From: Planctomycetota bacterium
GTDB lineage: Bacteria; Planctomycetota; B15-G4; JADJEK01
Length of the DNA stretch: 64,000 nt
Direction of reading: 5' to 3'
Assembly: GCA_016709145.1 (NCBI GenBank)
Contig: JADJEK010000001.1
Coordinates: 620,001-684,000 of the forward strand
Shown: positions 43,819 to 53,438 of the stretch, piece after piece
How positions within the stretch are numbered: position 1 is the first letter of the stretch
Layout: every line of letters begins with the position of its first letter
Notes under the pieces: model-generated
What the model was told of the DNA's origin: nothing
The model's input: the letters and a program-made list of their open reading frames with translations, nothing else
Database searches by the model: none
Translations under genes and position numbers: made by a program

Positions 43819-44700
43819 TCACTCCCCACAGCGTTCGACGAGGCCGGGCCAATTCGCATCCGCATCGCGCGCGGACATCGCGACGTCGCCGTTCCACAGG
43901 CGATAGGCCTCGGGCGTGTGCTGCAGCACGAGCTGACCGTCGACGAACTGGAAGATGTGCACGTTCACCTTCGAGACCTTGCCGATCGACGCGGCGTAGC
44001 CGCAGTAGCCGCCGTACTTCGGCGCGTACTTGCTCGGCTCGCGTTCGAACTGGTCCTTGTGCTCCTTCGACACGAAGCGATACGTCGCACCGTCGTACGT
44101 CGCACTGAACTCGGCCTTGCCCGGGATCGGTCGGAAGTCCGTGAAGTACGCGACCGGATCGTGTCCTTCGAGCGCGATGCCGTCGTCGTCGACGTTCACG
44201 AGTCGCTTCGGCAGCGTGGCGTTCGCACGCACGAGACCGGGCCAGTTCGCATCGGCCAGCGCGAGGTTCTTGGTCACGTCCTCGTGCCAGAGGTTCCACG
44301 CTCGCTCGTTGTGCTGCAGCACGAGCCGCCCATCGAGGATCTCCCAGAAGTGCGGGTCGACCGGCGACAACTTGTCGATCGACACTGCGTAACCGCACCA
44401 ACCGCCGAAGGCCGGCGCGTACTCGTGCGGGTCGGCTTCGAACATGCGCAGGTGCTCGCTCGACGCGAACTGATACGTCCCGCCGCGCCACGTCGTGCGG
44501 AACTCGGGATCCCCTTGCACCGGCTTGCCGTCGGTGAAGTACGCGACCGGGTCGTAGCCATCGATCACGAGGCCCGACGCATCTCGGTTGACGAGATAGC
44601 GCGGTTCACCCGATCGATCGACGAGCGCCGATGGGGTCGAGGCGCAACCGGAAGACAGCGCGGCCAAGCCGCACAGGAAGACGAGGGACGAGACGTTCAT
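43819..44700 (-). CDS. Lipoprotein with two tandem YHS domains
   Basis: The 293-residue protein starts with a lipoprotein signal (MNVSSLVFLCGLAALSSGC). It then carries two copies of a unit of about 120 residues. Each unit has DPVAYFTD, an EF-T strand, TY-F-S-EH, FE-P--YAP, GG-CGYA, a DG-LVLQH strand, an LW motif and DANWPGLV. The YHS motif region (YAPAFGGWCGYA and YAPKYGGYCGYA) keeps one Cys per unit. Single-unit YHS proteins of about 150 residues are common beside metal genes and are proposed to bind metals; a double version is unusual. The ribosome site GGAGC supports ATG 44700. It is located at the envelope, between the HbpS-like and lactonase genes, in the run divergent from csoR. Confidence 0.88.
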   Translation of the reverse strand: MNVSSLVFLCGLAALSSGCASTPSALVDRSGEPRYLVNRDASGLVIDGYDPVAYFTDGKPVQGDPEFRTTWRGGTYQFASSEHLRMFEADPHEYAPAFGGWCGYAVSIDKLSPVDPHFWEILDGRLVLQHNERAWNLWHEDVTKNLALADANWPGLVRANATLPKRLVNVDDDGIALEGHDPVAYFTDFRPIPGKAEFSATYDGATYRFVSKEHKDQFEREPSKYAPKYGGYCGYAASIGKVSKVNVHIFQFVDGQLVLQHTPEAYRLWNGDVAMSARDADANWPGLVERCGE

Positions 44701-44740
44701 CGCGTTGCTCCGCATGAGGGTGGTTCGATCGGAATTCGGG

Positions 44741-45280
44741 TCAGTGACCGGACGACGCCGTGCCGACGGTCGGATCGAGTGCGCGGGCGCCCGCGAACGC
44801 GATCTCCTCGTCCTGTTCCGCGGACGCCGCGCCGGAGACGCCGATCGCGCCCACGACGTGGCCGTCGACGCGGATCGACACGCCGCCCTTCAGCGGCGTG
44901 AAGTCGGGAAGCGTGTCGGCGAGATCGATCAGAGGCGTGCGCCCCTCGCGGATCGACGCCTCGAACTTCGCCGTCGGGAATCCGAACGAGGCCGCGGTGA
45001 ACGCCTTGCCGACCGCGATCCGCGACGACGCCGGGAACGTGCCGTCGACGCGCTCGAACGCGACCAGGTTGCCGGCTCCGTCGACGACGGCGAACGCTCC
45101 GGTCGTGGAGGCCGCTCGCGCGTGTGCGACCGCTGCGGCAAGGACCACGCGCGCACCTTCCAACGTCAGGGTCGAGCGCGCGACGACGACGTCGTGCGTC
45201 GGCGACCGCGGCTCCTCACCGGGTGCGATCGCGAAACAGGGGACGAGCAGGCCGAGACCGGCGAGGAGCGGACGATGCAT
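44741..45280 (-). CDS. HbpS/GlcG-like (DUF336) exported protein
   Basis: The 179-residue protein has a signal-like start (MHRPLLAGLGLLVPCFAIA). The rest is one GlcG/HbpS domain: LTLEGARVVLAAAVAHARA, FAVVDGAGNLVAFERVDGTF, RIAVGKAFTAASFGFPTA and GGVSIRVDGHVVGAIGVSG, ending in an acidic A-EQDEEIA helix. HbpS of Streptomyces binds haem and iron extracellularly and modulates a sensor kinase. Here a membrane hybrid kinase is encoded three genes downstream, which makes a similar accessory role conceivable but unproven. It is the first gene of the leftward run. Its start lies 115 bases from the nearer CsoR box. Confidence 0.85.
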   Translation of the reverse strand: MHRPLLAGLGLLVPCFAIAPGEEPRSPTHDVVVARSTLTLEGARVVLAAAVAHARAASTTGAFAVVDGAGNLVAFERVDGTFPASSRIAVGKAFTAASFGFPTAKFEASIREGRTPLIDLADTLPDFTPLKGGVSIRVDGHVVGAIGVSGAASAEQDEEIAFAGARALDPTVGTASSGH

Positions 45281-45394
45281 GGACGACTCCGTGGACAAAA
45301 CGAGTGCAGGGAGCCTTCGGATACTCGGGCGCCCGACGGGTTTCGTCGTCCGCTCCGCGCGTCGCGAAAACATCGAAGGCCCCTTGTCGGCCCG

Positions 45395-45409
45395 TACCCC
45401 CCTGGGGTA
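45395..45409. promoter_or_regulatory. CsoR-type operator box 1
   Basis: TACCCCCCTGGGGTA is a near-palindromic G/C tract flanked by TA/TA, as in CsoR/RcnR-family operators. It lies in the 188-base spacer between the divergent HbpS-like gene and csoR, 60 bases before the csoR ATG. Confidence 0.75.
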
Positions 45410-45428
45410 TTCATGGCGCGCCGGGCAA

Positions 45429-45445
45429 ATACCCCCTCCCGGTAT
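45429..45445. promoter_or_regulatory. CsoR-type operator box 2
   Basis: ATACCCCCTCCCGGTAT repeats the pattern of box 1, with 34 bases between box starts (about three helical turns). It lies 23 bases before the csoR ATG, so binding there would block transcription or early elongation. Two phased sites fit CsoR tetramers binding side by side. Confidence 0.7.
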
Positions 45446-45468
45446 CCGTCGGCACGGAGCGCCACGTC

Positions 45469-45840
45469 ATGACCACCACGACCACGACGTCGAGAACTTC
45501 GAAGAAGTGCTGCTCGACCACCTCGGACTCGAAGGCGATGCGTGGCGACGCATCGGTGCGCAAGACCGTCCACGTCGACGTGGAGGCGCGCCGCCGCAAC
45601 CTCGCACGGTTGCGCCGCATCGAGGGACAAGTGCGCGGCGTGATGAAGATGGTCGAGGACGATCGCTACTGCGCCGACGTCCTCGGGCAGATCACGTCCG
45701 TGCAAGCGGCGCTGAAGTCGGTCGGCGTCGAACTGTTGCGCCACCACTTGAAGCACTGCGTCGCCGACGCGATGCGCCGGGGCAACGTCGAAGCGATCAG
45801 CTCCGAACTGTGCGAGTTGTTCGACAAGGGCATTCGTTGA
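45469..45840 (+). CDS. csoR: CsoR-family copper-sensing repressor
   Basis: The 123-residue protein consists of an N-terminal Thr/Ser-rich tail with a CC pair and an all-helical DUF156/CsoR core. RLRRIEGQVRGVMKMVEDDR is the family signature. The Cu(I) ligands are visible as Cys68 in RYCADVLGQI, His93 and Cys97 in LLRHHLKHC. Spacing of 25 and 4 residues equals that of Cys36/His61/Cys65 in M. tuberculosis CsoR. Apo-CsoR represses, and Cu(I) releases it. Two operator-like boxes lie just upstream, so autoregulation together with copA is likely. ATG 45469 has GGAG nine bases in front. It lies 16 bases before copA. Confidence 0.93.
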   Translation: MTTTTTTSRTSKKCCSTTSDSKAMRGDASVRKTVHVDVEARRRNLARLRRIEGQVRGVMKMVEDDRYCADVLGQITSVQAALKSVGVELLRHHLKHCVADAMRRGNVEAISSELCELFDKGIR

Positions 45841-45856
45841 TCGTCGCGAGATCGTC

Positions 45857-48191
<2,335 letters not shown>

Positions 48192-48251
48192 CGTTCGTCT
48201 CTCGCCCGTGGCCCTGAGAGGGTCGCGGGCTTCGACGGAAAGGACTCTCCG

Positions 48252-48986
48252 ATGATCGCTTCCTTCGTATTCGCCGTGGCGCTCGTGGGCTCGTTCCCAC
48301 AGAACACGCCGACCAAGCCCGCTCCGAATCCGCAGCCGGCCGACGCGGTCTCGTTCCGCGTGCCCGAGTTCGCCAACGCGACCTGCCCGATCATGGGCAA
48401 GCCGGCGTCGGCGTCGTTGTTCACGGACACCGAGTTCGGTCGCATCTACGTGTGCTGCAAGCCGTGCATCAAGAAGGTCCGCAAAGAGGCCGAGAAGTCG
48501 TGGAAGACCGCATACCCGGTGGTGAAGCCGGCCACGAACACGGCGTGCCCGATCACCGGCAAGGACGTCGATGCGAAGGTGCCCGTGGTCGCCGTCCAAG
48601 GCGTATCGATCGCGCTGTGCTGCACGGACTGCGTGCCGAAAGTCACGACGTCGTCGCAGATCGCATTGGCGAAGGCCGAGGACCCGAAGCTCGTCGATCT
48701 CGAGAATCGCGCTTGCCCGATCACGGGCGAGGAGGCCGACGCGAACACGATCGCGGTCATCGACGGCACGATCGTGCGGTTCGCGACGTCGAAGGCGCGC
48801 GATGCGGCGAAGGAGGACGCGAAGGCCGCTCTCGAGAAGGCGCGCACGTTGCGTCAGCAGGAGATCGACGGAACGTTGAAGCTCGTGCCGCATCCGGACA
48901 CCGACGCCAGGGCCGCGGACGAAGCCAAGGACGAGAAGGACGACGGACGCGACGCCGAGGATGGCACGTCGCGCAAGAACTCGTGA
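48252..48986 (+). CDS. Exported protein with three CPI-G/CCxxC (TRASH-like) repeats
   Basis: The 244-residue protein has a signal-like N-terminus (MIASFVFAVALVGSF) and a Pro-rich linker. Three repeats follow. Repeat 1: NATCPIMGK with Cys45, then CCKPC (68, 69, 72). Repeat 2: NTACPITGK with Cys99, then CCTDC (123, 124, 127). Repeat 3: NRACPITGE with Cys155, but the second half is FATSKARD with no Cys. The repeats resemble YHS/TRASH metal-binding modules. A charged C-terminal tail (Asp/Glu/Lys) ends the protein. It is likely a periplasmic copper-binding protein. Its stop overlaps the next ATG by one base (TGATG), in the csoR-copA run. Confidence 0.85.
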   Translation: MIASFVFAVALVGSFPQNTPTKPAPNPQPADAVSFRVPEFANATCPIMGKPASASLFTDTEFGRIYVCCKPCIKKVRKEAEKSWKTAYPVVKPATNTACPITGKDVDAKVPVVAVQGVSIALCCTDCVPKVTTSSQIALAKAEDPKLVDLENRACPITGEEADANTIAVIDGTIVRFATSKARDAAKEDAKAALEKARTLRQQEIDGTLKLVPHPDTDARAADEAKDEKDDGRDAEDGTSRKNS

Positions 48987-50413
48987 TGCGACGCCTCGCG
49001 CTGGTCGTGGTCGGAGCCCTGCTCGCGCCCGCATGCGCGAGCCCGGACGGAGAGATCACCGCGGATCGTGACGCGCTCTCGCGCACGGTCGCGGACCGCG
49101 TCGGCGCGGAGTTCGACGGTCCGGCCGCGAGCAACGACGCGGCCGCCGAGGCGTCGATCGCGGCCAGCATCGCCGCGTTGCTCGAGCAACCGCTGACCGA
49201 AGCGAGTGCCGTGAAGATCGCGCTGGTGCGCAATCCGCGCGTGCGCGCCGCGTACGAGGAACTCGGCGTGAAGAGCTCCGAGTTGGTGCAGGCCGGCCTG
49301 TTCTCGAATCCGGTGTTCGACGCGCAGGCGCGCTTCTTCGACGCCGGCACCGAGGTCGAGCTCGGCCTCGCCGCGTCGTTCCTCGACTTGTTCTTCGTCC
49401 CCGTCGAGAAGCGCGTCGCCGCCGCCGAGCGCGACGCGGTGAAGGCCGAGCTCGCGCGACGGTTGGTCGCGCTGACGTTCGACGTCCGGCGGTCGTTCGT
49501 CCGGGTCCGGCATGCGCAAGAGCTGGTCGCGATCGCGCGCCATACGGCCGATGCCGCGGAGCGAGCGCATCAACTGCGCGTGATGTTGCACCAAGCCGGC
49601 AATGCGACCGACCTCGACCTCGCGCGCGACACGATGGCGTGGACGGCGGCGTTGCTCGCGGCCGACTCCGCTCGCGCGGACTACGAGGCCGCGCGTGAGC
49701 CACTGATGCTCGGGCTCGGCTCGTCGTCGGCGACGCTGCGTTGGAGGCTCGCGGACGAGGTATCGCGAGCGCATGCCGACGCGCCGGTGGACGCCGAGTC
49801 GATCGCGATCGAGCGCAGTCTCGACCACCTCGCGTCGCGCGCGCGCGTGGAAGCGCTCGATGCCGGTGTGACGCTGGCGTCGTGGAACGGCTTGTTCTCG
49901 AGCGGATCTGCAGGCGTCGTCGCGAAGCGCGAGCCCGACGGAGCGTGGGGCGTCGGACCGGCTCTCTCACTGGCGTTGCCGCTGTTCGACCAAGGACAAG
50001 CGCGCACTGCGATCGCGGAAGCGCTGCGGCGACGCGAGCTCGCGCTGCAGCAGCAACTCGAACTCGAGCTGCGCGCGGCGGCACGCGTGTTCGCGCTGCG
50101 GCTCGACGAAGCGACGCGCCGACTCGCGCGGTTCGACGCCGAGTACCTGCCGGCGCGTGAGAACTACGTCACGGCGACTCTGCAGAACTACAACGCCATG
50201 CAGATCGGCGCGTTCGACGTCATCGACGCACAGAGGATGCTCGACGGTGCACGCCAGGAGCGCGTCCTCGCCGCGCGTGACGCGGCGCTCGCGCGACTCG
50301 ATCTCGACGAACTCCTTGCGGGCAGTCTCGATCCCGCGCGCTTCGACGCGGCCACCGCGAGTCGCGGCGTGCGGAACGCGAGCGAACTCGAATCGACCGG
50401 AGGCCATCGATGA
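48986..50413 (+). CDS. TolC-like outer-membrane efflux lipoprotein
   Basis: The 475-residue protein has a lipoprotein-type signal (MRRLALVVVGALLAPAC). It then has the two-fold repeat of the outer-membrane efflux protein (OEP/TolC/CusC) family: ALVRNPRVRAAYEELGVKSS, long Ala/Arg/Glu coiled-coil helices, ALPLFDQGQARTAIAEALRR and a second NYVTATLQNYNAMQIGAFDV unit. OEP proteins form trimeric channels across the outer membrane and normally work with a periplasmic adaptor and an inner-membrane pump. No adaptor (HlyD/CusB) or RND pump is encoded here. It overlaps the metal-repeat gene upstream and the multicopper oxidase downstream (ATGA), so a copper-related role is strongly suggested. Confidence 0.88.
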   Translation: MRRLALVVVGALLAPACASPDGEITADRDALSRTVADRVGAEFDGPAASNDAAAEASIAASIAALLEQPLTEASAVKIALVRNPRVRAAYEELGVKSSELVQAGLFSNPVFDAQARFFDAGTEVELGLAASFLDLFFVPVEKRVAAAERDAVKAELARRLVALTFDVRRSFVRVRHAQELVAIARHTADAAERAHQLRVMLHQAGNATDLDLARDTMAWTAALLAADSARADYEAAREPLMLGLGSSSATLRWRLADEVSRAHADAPVDAESIAIERSLDHLASRARVEALDAGVTLASWNGLFSSGSAGVVAKREPDGAWGVGPALSLALPLFDQGQARTAIAEALRRRELALQQQLELELRAAARVFALRLDEATRRLARFDAEYLPARENYVTATLQNYNAMQIGAFDVIDAQRMLDGARQERVLAARDAALARLDLDELLAGSLDPARFDAATASRGVRNASELESTGGHR

Positions 50414-51759
50414 CGACGCGACGACTGTTCTTGCAGGGTTCGGCGCTGGCCGGTGTCGCTGGCGCGTTGCGCAACGCGCAGGCGTTCGCGCCGGTACCGA
50501 CGTTCACGGGTCCGGCCGCCGCTCCAGGGGTGCCGGGCACCGACTACTTGCCCGTGATCACGCCGAACGGCGTCACGCTGCCGTTCAAGGTCGTCGATGG
50601 GGTGAAGGTCTTCCACCTCGTCGCCGAGCCGGTGACACACACGTTCGCCGAGGGCCTCGTCGCGGAGTGTTGGGGCTACAACGGACGCGTGCACGGGCCG
50701 ACGATCGAAGCCGTCGTCGGTGACGCCGTGCGCATCTACGTGACGAATCGACTGCCGGCTCCGACGACGGTGCATTGGCACGGGCTCGCGGTGCCCAATG
50801 GCATGGACGGCGTCGGCGGCTTGACGCAGCGTTCGATCGAGCCCGGCGAGACGTTCAAGTACGAGTTCGTGCTGCGGCAGAGCGGCACGTTCATGTACCA
50901 CCCGCACCACGACGAGATGACCCAGATGGCCATGGGCTTGATGGGGATGTTCGTCGTGCATGCGCGCAGGCCGCCCGAGCCCACCGGCCCCGGAGCTCCC
51001 GCCGGCGGGCCGGATTCGATGCGCGCCGAGCTCGATGCGCCGGTGCAGCGCGACTACGTCTTCCTGCTCAGCGAGTGGAAGTTGACGCCGGGCATGCGCC
51101 GACCCGACCCCACCGAGATGACCGACTTCAACGTGCTGACGTTCAACGCGACCGCGTTCCCGTCGACGCAGCCGATGGTCGCGAAGACCGGCGAGCGCGT
51201 ACGCATCCGCATCGGCAACCTCAGCTCGATGGACCACCATCCGATCCATCTGCATGGAGTGCCGTTCCAAGTGGTCGAGACCGACGGCGGGCGCATTCCG
51301 CGCTCGGCGCGTTGGCCGGAGGTCACGGTGTTGGTGCCGACCGGCAGCACGCGCACGATCGAACTCGTCGCGCGCGACCCCGGCGACTGGGCCATGCATT
51401 GCCACATGACGCACCACATCATGAATCAGATGGGCCACGGGCTGCCGAACCTCATCGGCGTCGATCCGAGTCAGTTCGATTACGCGCTCGAACACGCCGT
51501 GCCCGGGTTCACCGCGATGGGCGAACACGATGGGCCCGACGAGGACTCGACGGTGCCGAAGAACAGCATCGCGATGCTCGGCGGCGCGGGCCCGTTCGGA
51601 TTCGTCACGATGGGCGGCATGGTGACGATGCTGAAGGTGCGCGACACGTTGGTCGAGGGCGAGGATCCAGGCTGGTACGTGCACCCTCCGGGAACCGTCG
51701 CCGACGTCGCGACGGAATCCGACCTCGAGCGAGACGGCATCGACCCACAGGGCGCCTGA
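50410..51759 (+). CDS. Tat-exported multicopper oxidase
   Basis: The 449-residue cupredoxin-type oxidase has a twin-arginine signal (MTTRRLFLQGSALAG). The copper ligands are all visible: HWHG (His122, His124), HPHHDE (164-167), HPIHLHG (277-282) and HCHMTHH (330-336), with Met341 as the likely axial T1 ligand. PVTHTFAEGLVAECWGYNG precedes the first site. Met-rich spots occur at DEMTQMAMGLMGM and in the last 70 residues (GFVTMGGMVTMLKVRD). The expected role is oxidation of Cu(I) to the less harmful Cu(II) in the periplasm. The start overlaps the OEP stop. The C-terminus GPFG-V-MGGM is shared with planctomycete and proteobacterial copper oxidases as I remember them. Confidence 0.92.
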   Translation: MTTRRLFLQGSALAGVAGALRNAQAFAPVPTFTGPAAAPGVPGTDYLPVITPNGVTLPFKVVDGVKVFHLVAEPVTHTFAEGLVAECWGYNGRVHGPTIEAVVGDAVRIYVTNRLPAPTTVHWHGLAVPNGMDGVGGLTQRSIEPGETFKYEFVLRQSGTFMYHPHHDEMTQMAMGLMGMFVVHARRPPEPTGPGAPAGGPDSMRAELDAPVQRDYVFLLSEWKLTPGMRRPDPTEMTDFNVLTFNATAFPSTQPMVAKTGERVRIRIGNLSSMDHHPIHLHGVPFQVVETDGGRIPRSARWPEVTVLVPTGSTRTIELVARDPGDWAMHCHMTHHIMNQMGHGLPNLIGVDPSQFDYALEHAVPGFTAMGEHDGPDEDSTVPKNSIAMLGGAGPFGFVTMGGMVTMLKVRDTLVEGEDPGWYVHPPGTVADVATESDLERDGIDPQGA

Positions 51760-51923
51760 CGATTCACGCGCACGGCCCGGGTGCTGGCCCGGGTGCTGGC
51801 CCGGGTCACGGCCCGGGTGCTGGCCCGGGTGCTGGCCCGGGTGACGGCCCGGGTGACGGCCCGGGTCACGGCCCGGGTGCTGGCCCGGGTGACGGCCCGG
51901 GTGAGGGGCTTGCTGGGCCTTGG
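51760..51923. repeat. 12-base minisatellite, 11 units
   Basis: Eleven tandem units of GGCCCGGGT followed by GCT, GAC, CAC or GAG run from 51774 to 51905. Nine positions are invariant and the last triplet varies. The array lies between convergent genes. Read in one plus-strand frame that is not the oxidase frame, it would encode (GPGX) repeats with X = Ala, Asp or His. No function can be assigned; it may also act as a terminator-like barrier. Confidence 0.9.
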
Positions 51924-52781
51924 TCAGCGCGGCGCCGCGCTCTCGGCCTCTACGAGTGCGCGCGCTTGCGTGTGGGCGCTCGTGAGATCGAGGCCGCGCG
52001 TCTTGCGCAGCACGGCGATCAACGTCATCACGTCGCCTCGGCGCGCGATCTCGCGGACGTCGTCGTCGGAGCCGACCCTGACCAGCTCGGTGCGCGACGC
52101 CGCTGCATCGCCGATCGGCACGCCGCGCTCGCGCAACACATCGAGGAGATGCTCGGGCTTGCCGCGCGCACCCCACTCGATGCGCAGGATGCCACCTGGC
52201 TCCAGCGTGACCGGATGATGCGCCCAGTGCGCCGATCGCTTGGAGCCCGTTTGCGTGCGACCCGAACGCTCGAGCCGCAATGCCTCCTCGAGAGTGGTCG
52301 TGTCGACGTCTTGCAGGGTCAGCTCGACGAATCGATGCCGCGCACTGCGCTCCGCTCCACGTCGACCCGGCGTGACCCACTCCCGATCGTTGATGCGCGC
52401 GAGTGCGATCGCTCGATGCGGGAGCACGACGACGTCGACGTCGCCCTCCTCCGCCGGTGAGACGTTCTGGTACGAGCGCCATTTCACGTGCACGCCGCTG
52501 GCCCCGACGATGACCAACCACGCTTCGGGCCGAAGCGCCTTGCGCACGTCGTTCGCGAGGAGCAGCGCGAAGAGTCCGAGCCACGCCGCGCACCACCACG
52601 CGATCGCGGTCTGAAGGCCGTTCATCCCCGCCGACACCGCGCCCACCGCCGCAGCGACGCAGACCGCGGCGATCCCCCCGACGAACCCGATCCCGAGGAT
52701 GCGGCCGATGATCGCGACGCGGAAGACGTGGTCCCCGAGGCTCGGCTCGACCGAGTGCGCGGACGTGAACTCGAGCCTCAT
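51924..52781 (-). CDS. Membrane protein of unknown function
   Basis: With ATG 52781 the product has 285 residues. Two or three hydrophobic helices lie in the first 95 residues (VAIIGRILGIGFVGGIAAVC, then ITAWWCAAWLGLFALLLAND-like). A soluble domain with a PH-like pattern follows (AWLVIVGASGVHVKWRSYQN, then VVVLPHRAIALARINDREW). The C-terminal 120 residues include HRFVELTLQDVDTTTLEEAL and a helical tail. I do not recognise the family. It is convergent with the multicopper oxidase across the 12-base repeat array and divergent from arsR. A longer start toward 53543 would run through arsR antisense and was rejected. Confidence 0.7.
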   Translation of the reverse strand: MRLEFTSAHSVEPSLGDHVFRVAIIGRILGIGFVGGIAAVCVAAAVGAVSAGMNGLQTAIAWWCAAWLGLFALLLANDVRKALRPEAWLVIVGASGVHVKWRSYQNVSPAEEGDVDVVVLPHRAIALARINDREWVTPGRRGAERSARHRFVELTLQDVDTTTLEEALRLERSGRTQTGSKRSAHWAHHPVTLEPGGILRIEWGARGKPEHLLDVLRERGVPIGDAAASRTELVRVGSDDDVREIARRGDVMTLIAVLRKTRGLDLTSAHTQARALVEAESAAPR

Positions 52782-52943
52782 GCGCGGCCTCCGAGCGCTG
52801 GAGATCGGTCGCGAGCCCCCCGCACGTGAGGCCCTTTCCGATCGATCCCCGAAAAGGCGCGGGATGCCCGCTCGAAGGGCCGGCCCGCGAACTCCGGGAT
52901 TCGCGCCTTGAACGTGGGCACTGGGCCGGCCTACTCTTGCGCC

Positions 52944-53339
52944 ATGACACAAATGAACAAGCGACGTCCGACCACGCCGAAACAAGCCGCGATGCGCCGC
53001 AATCCCGTCGACGACTTGCTCGACCCCGAGCTGTTCAAGGCCCTCGGCGACAAGACGCGCGTGCGCCTGCTGGGTTGCTTGGCGAAATGCGGCCGGCCGT
53101 GCGCCGTCGGCGAGATCGCGCAGTGTTGCTCGGTGGACTTGTCCGTCGTCTCCCGACATTTGGCCCTGCTCGCACGAGCCGGCGTGCTCGAGGCGTCGAA
53201 GTCCGGCCGCACCGTCTCGTACGCGGTGCGCTTCGGCGAGGTCTCGAGTCACCTGCGCGCGCTCGCGGACGCGATCGATGCGTGCTGCCCCGAGGGCTCG
53301 CGCGACGACATGAGTGCAACCTGTTGTCGACCGGCTTGA
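52944..53339 (+). CDS. arsR: ArsR-family metalloregulator
   Basis: The 131-residue winged-helix repressor has the core LLDPELFKALGDKTRVRLLG, and the recognition helix is VSRHLALLARAGVL. Cysteines are abundant (45, 49, 53, 61, 62, then CC pairs at 114-115 and 127-128). Cys61-Cys62 sits at the start of the DNA-binding helix, where ArsR proteins bind As(III). The C-terminal CC pairs offer an additional site. Metal binding releases DNA and induces the next gene. The next gene, arsM, starts 99 bases downstream, supporting arsenic as inducer. ATG 52944 was preferred to the upstream TTG 52908. Confidence 0.88.
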   Translation: MTQMNKRRPTTPKQAAMRRNPVDDLLDPELFKALGDKTRVRLLGCLAKCGRPCAVGEIAQCCSVDLSVVSRHLALLARAGVLEASKSGRTVSYAVRFGEVSSHLRALADAIDACCPEGSRDDMSATCCRPA

Positions 53340-53438
53340 GGCGAAGCGCATGCGCCCGCTGATCCTCCGAACCAGCGACTCGTGCCGCTGTCCTCGTCCT
53401 TCCCGACCGAACCGAGTTCGAGTCCGAAAGGTGTCGCC

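Noticed and set aside
51774..51905. CRISPR-like array
   Set aside because: Units are 12 bases and directly adjacent without spacers, and no cas genes are near. It is a minisatellite.
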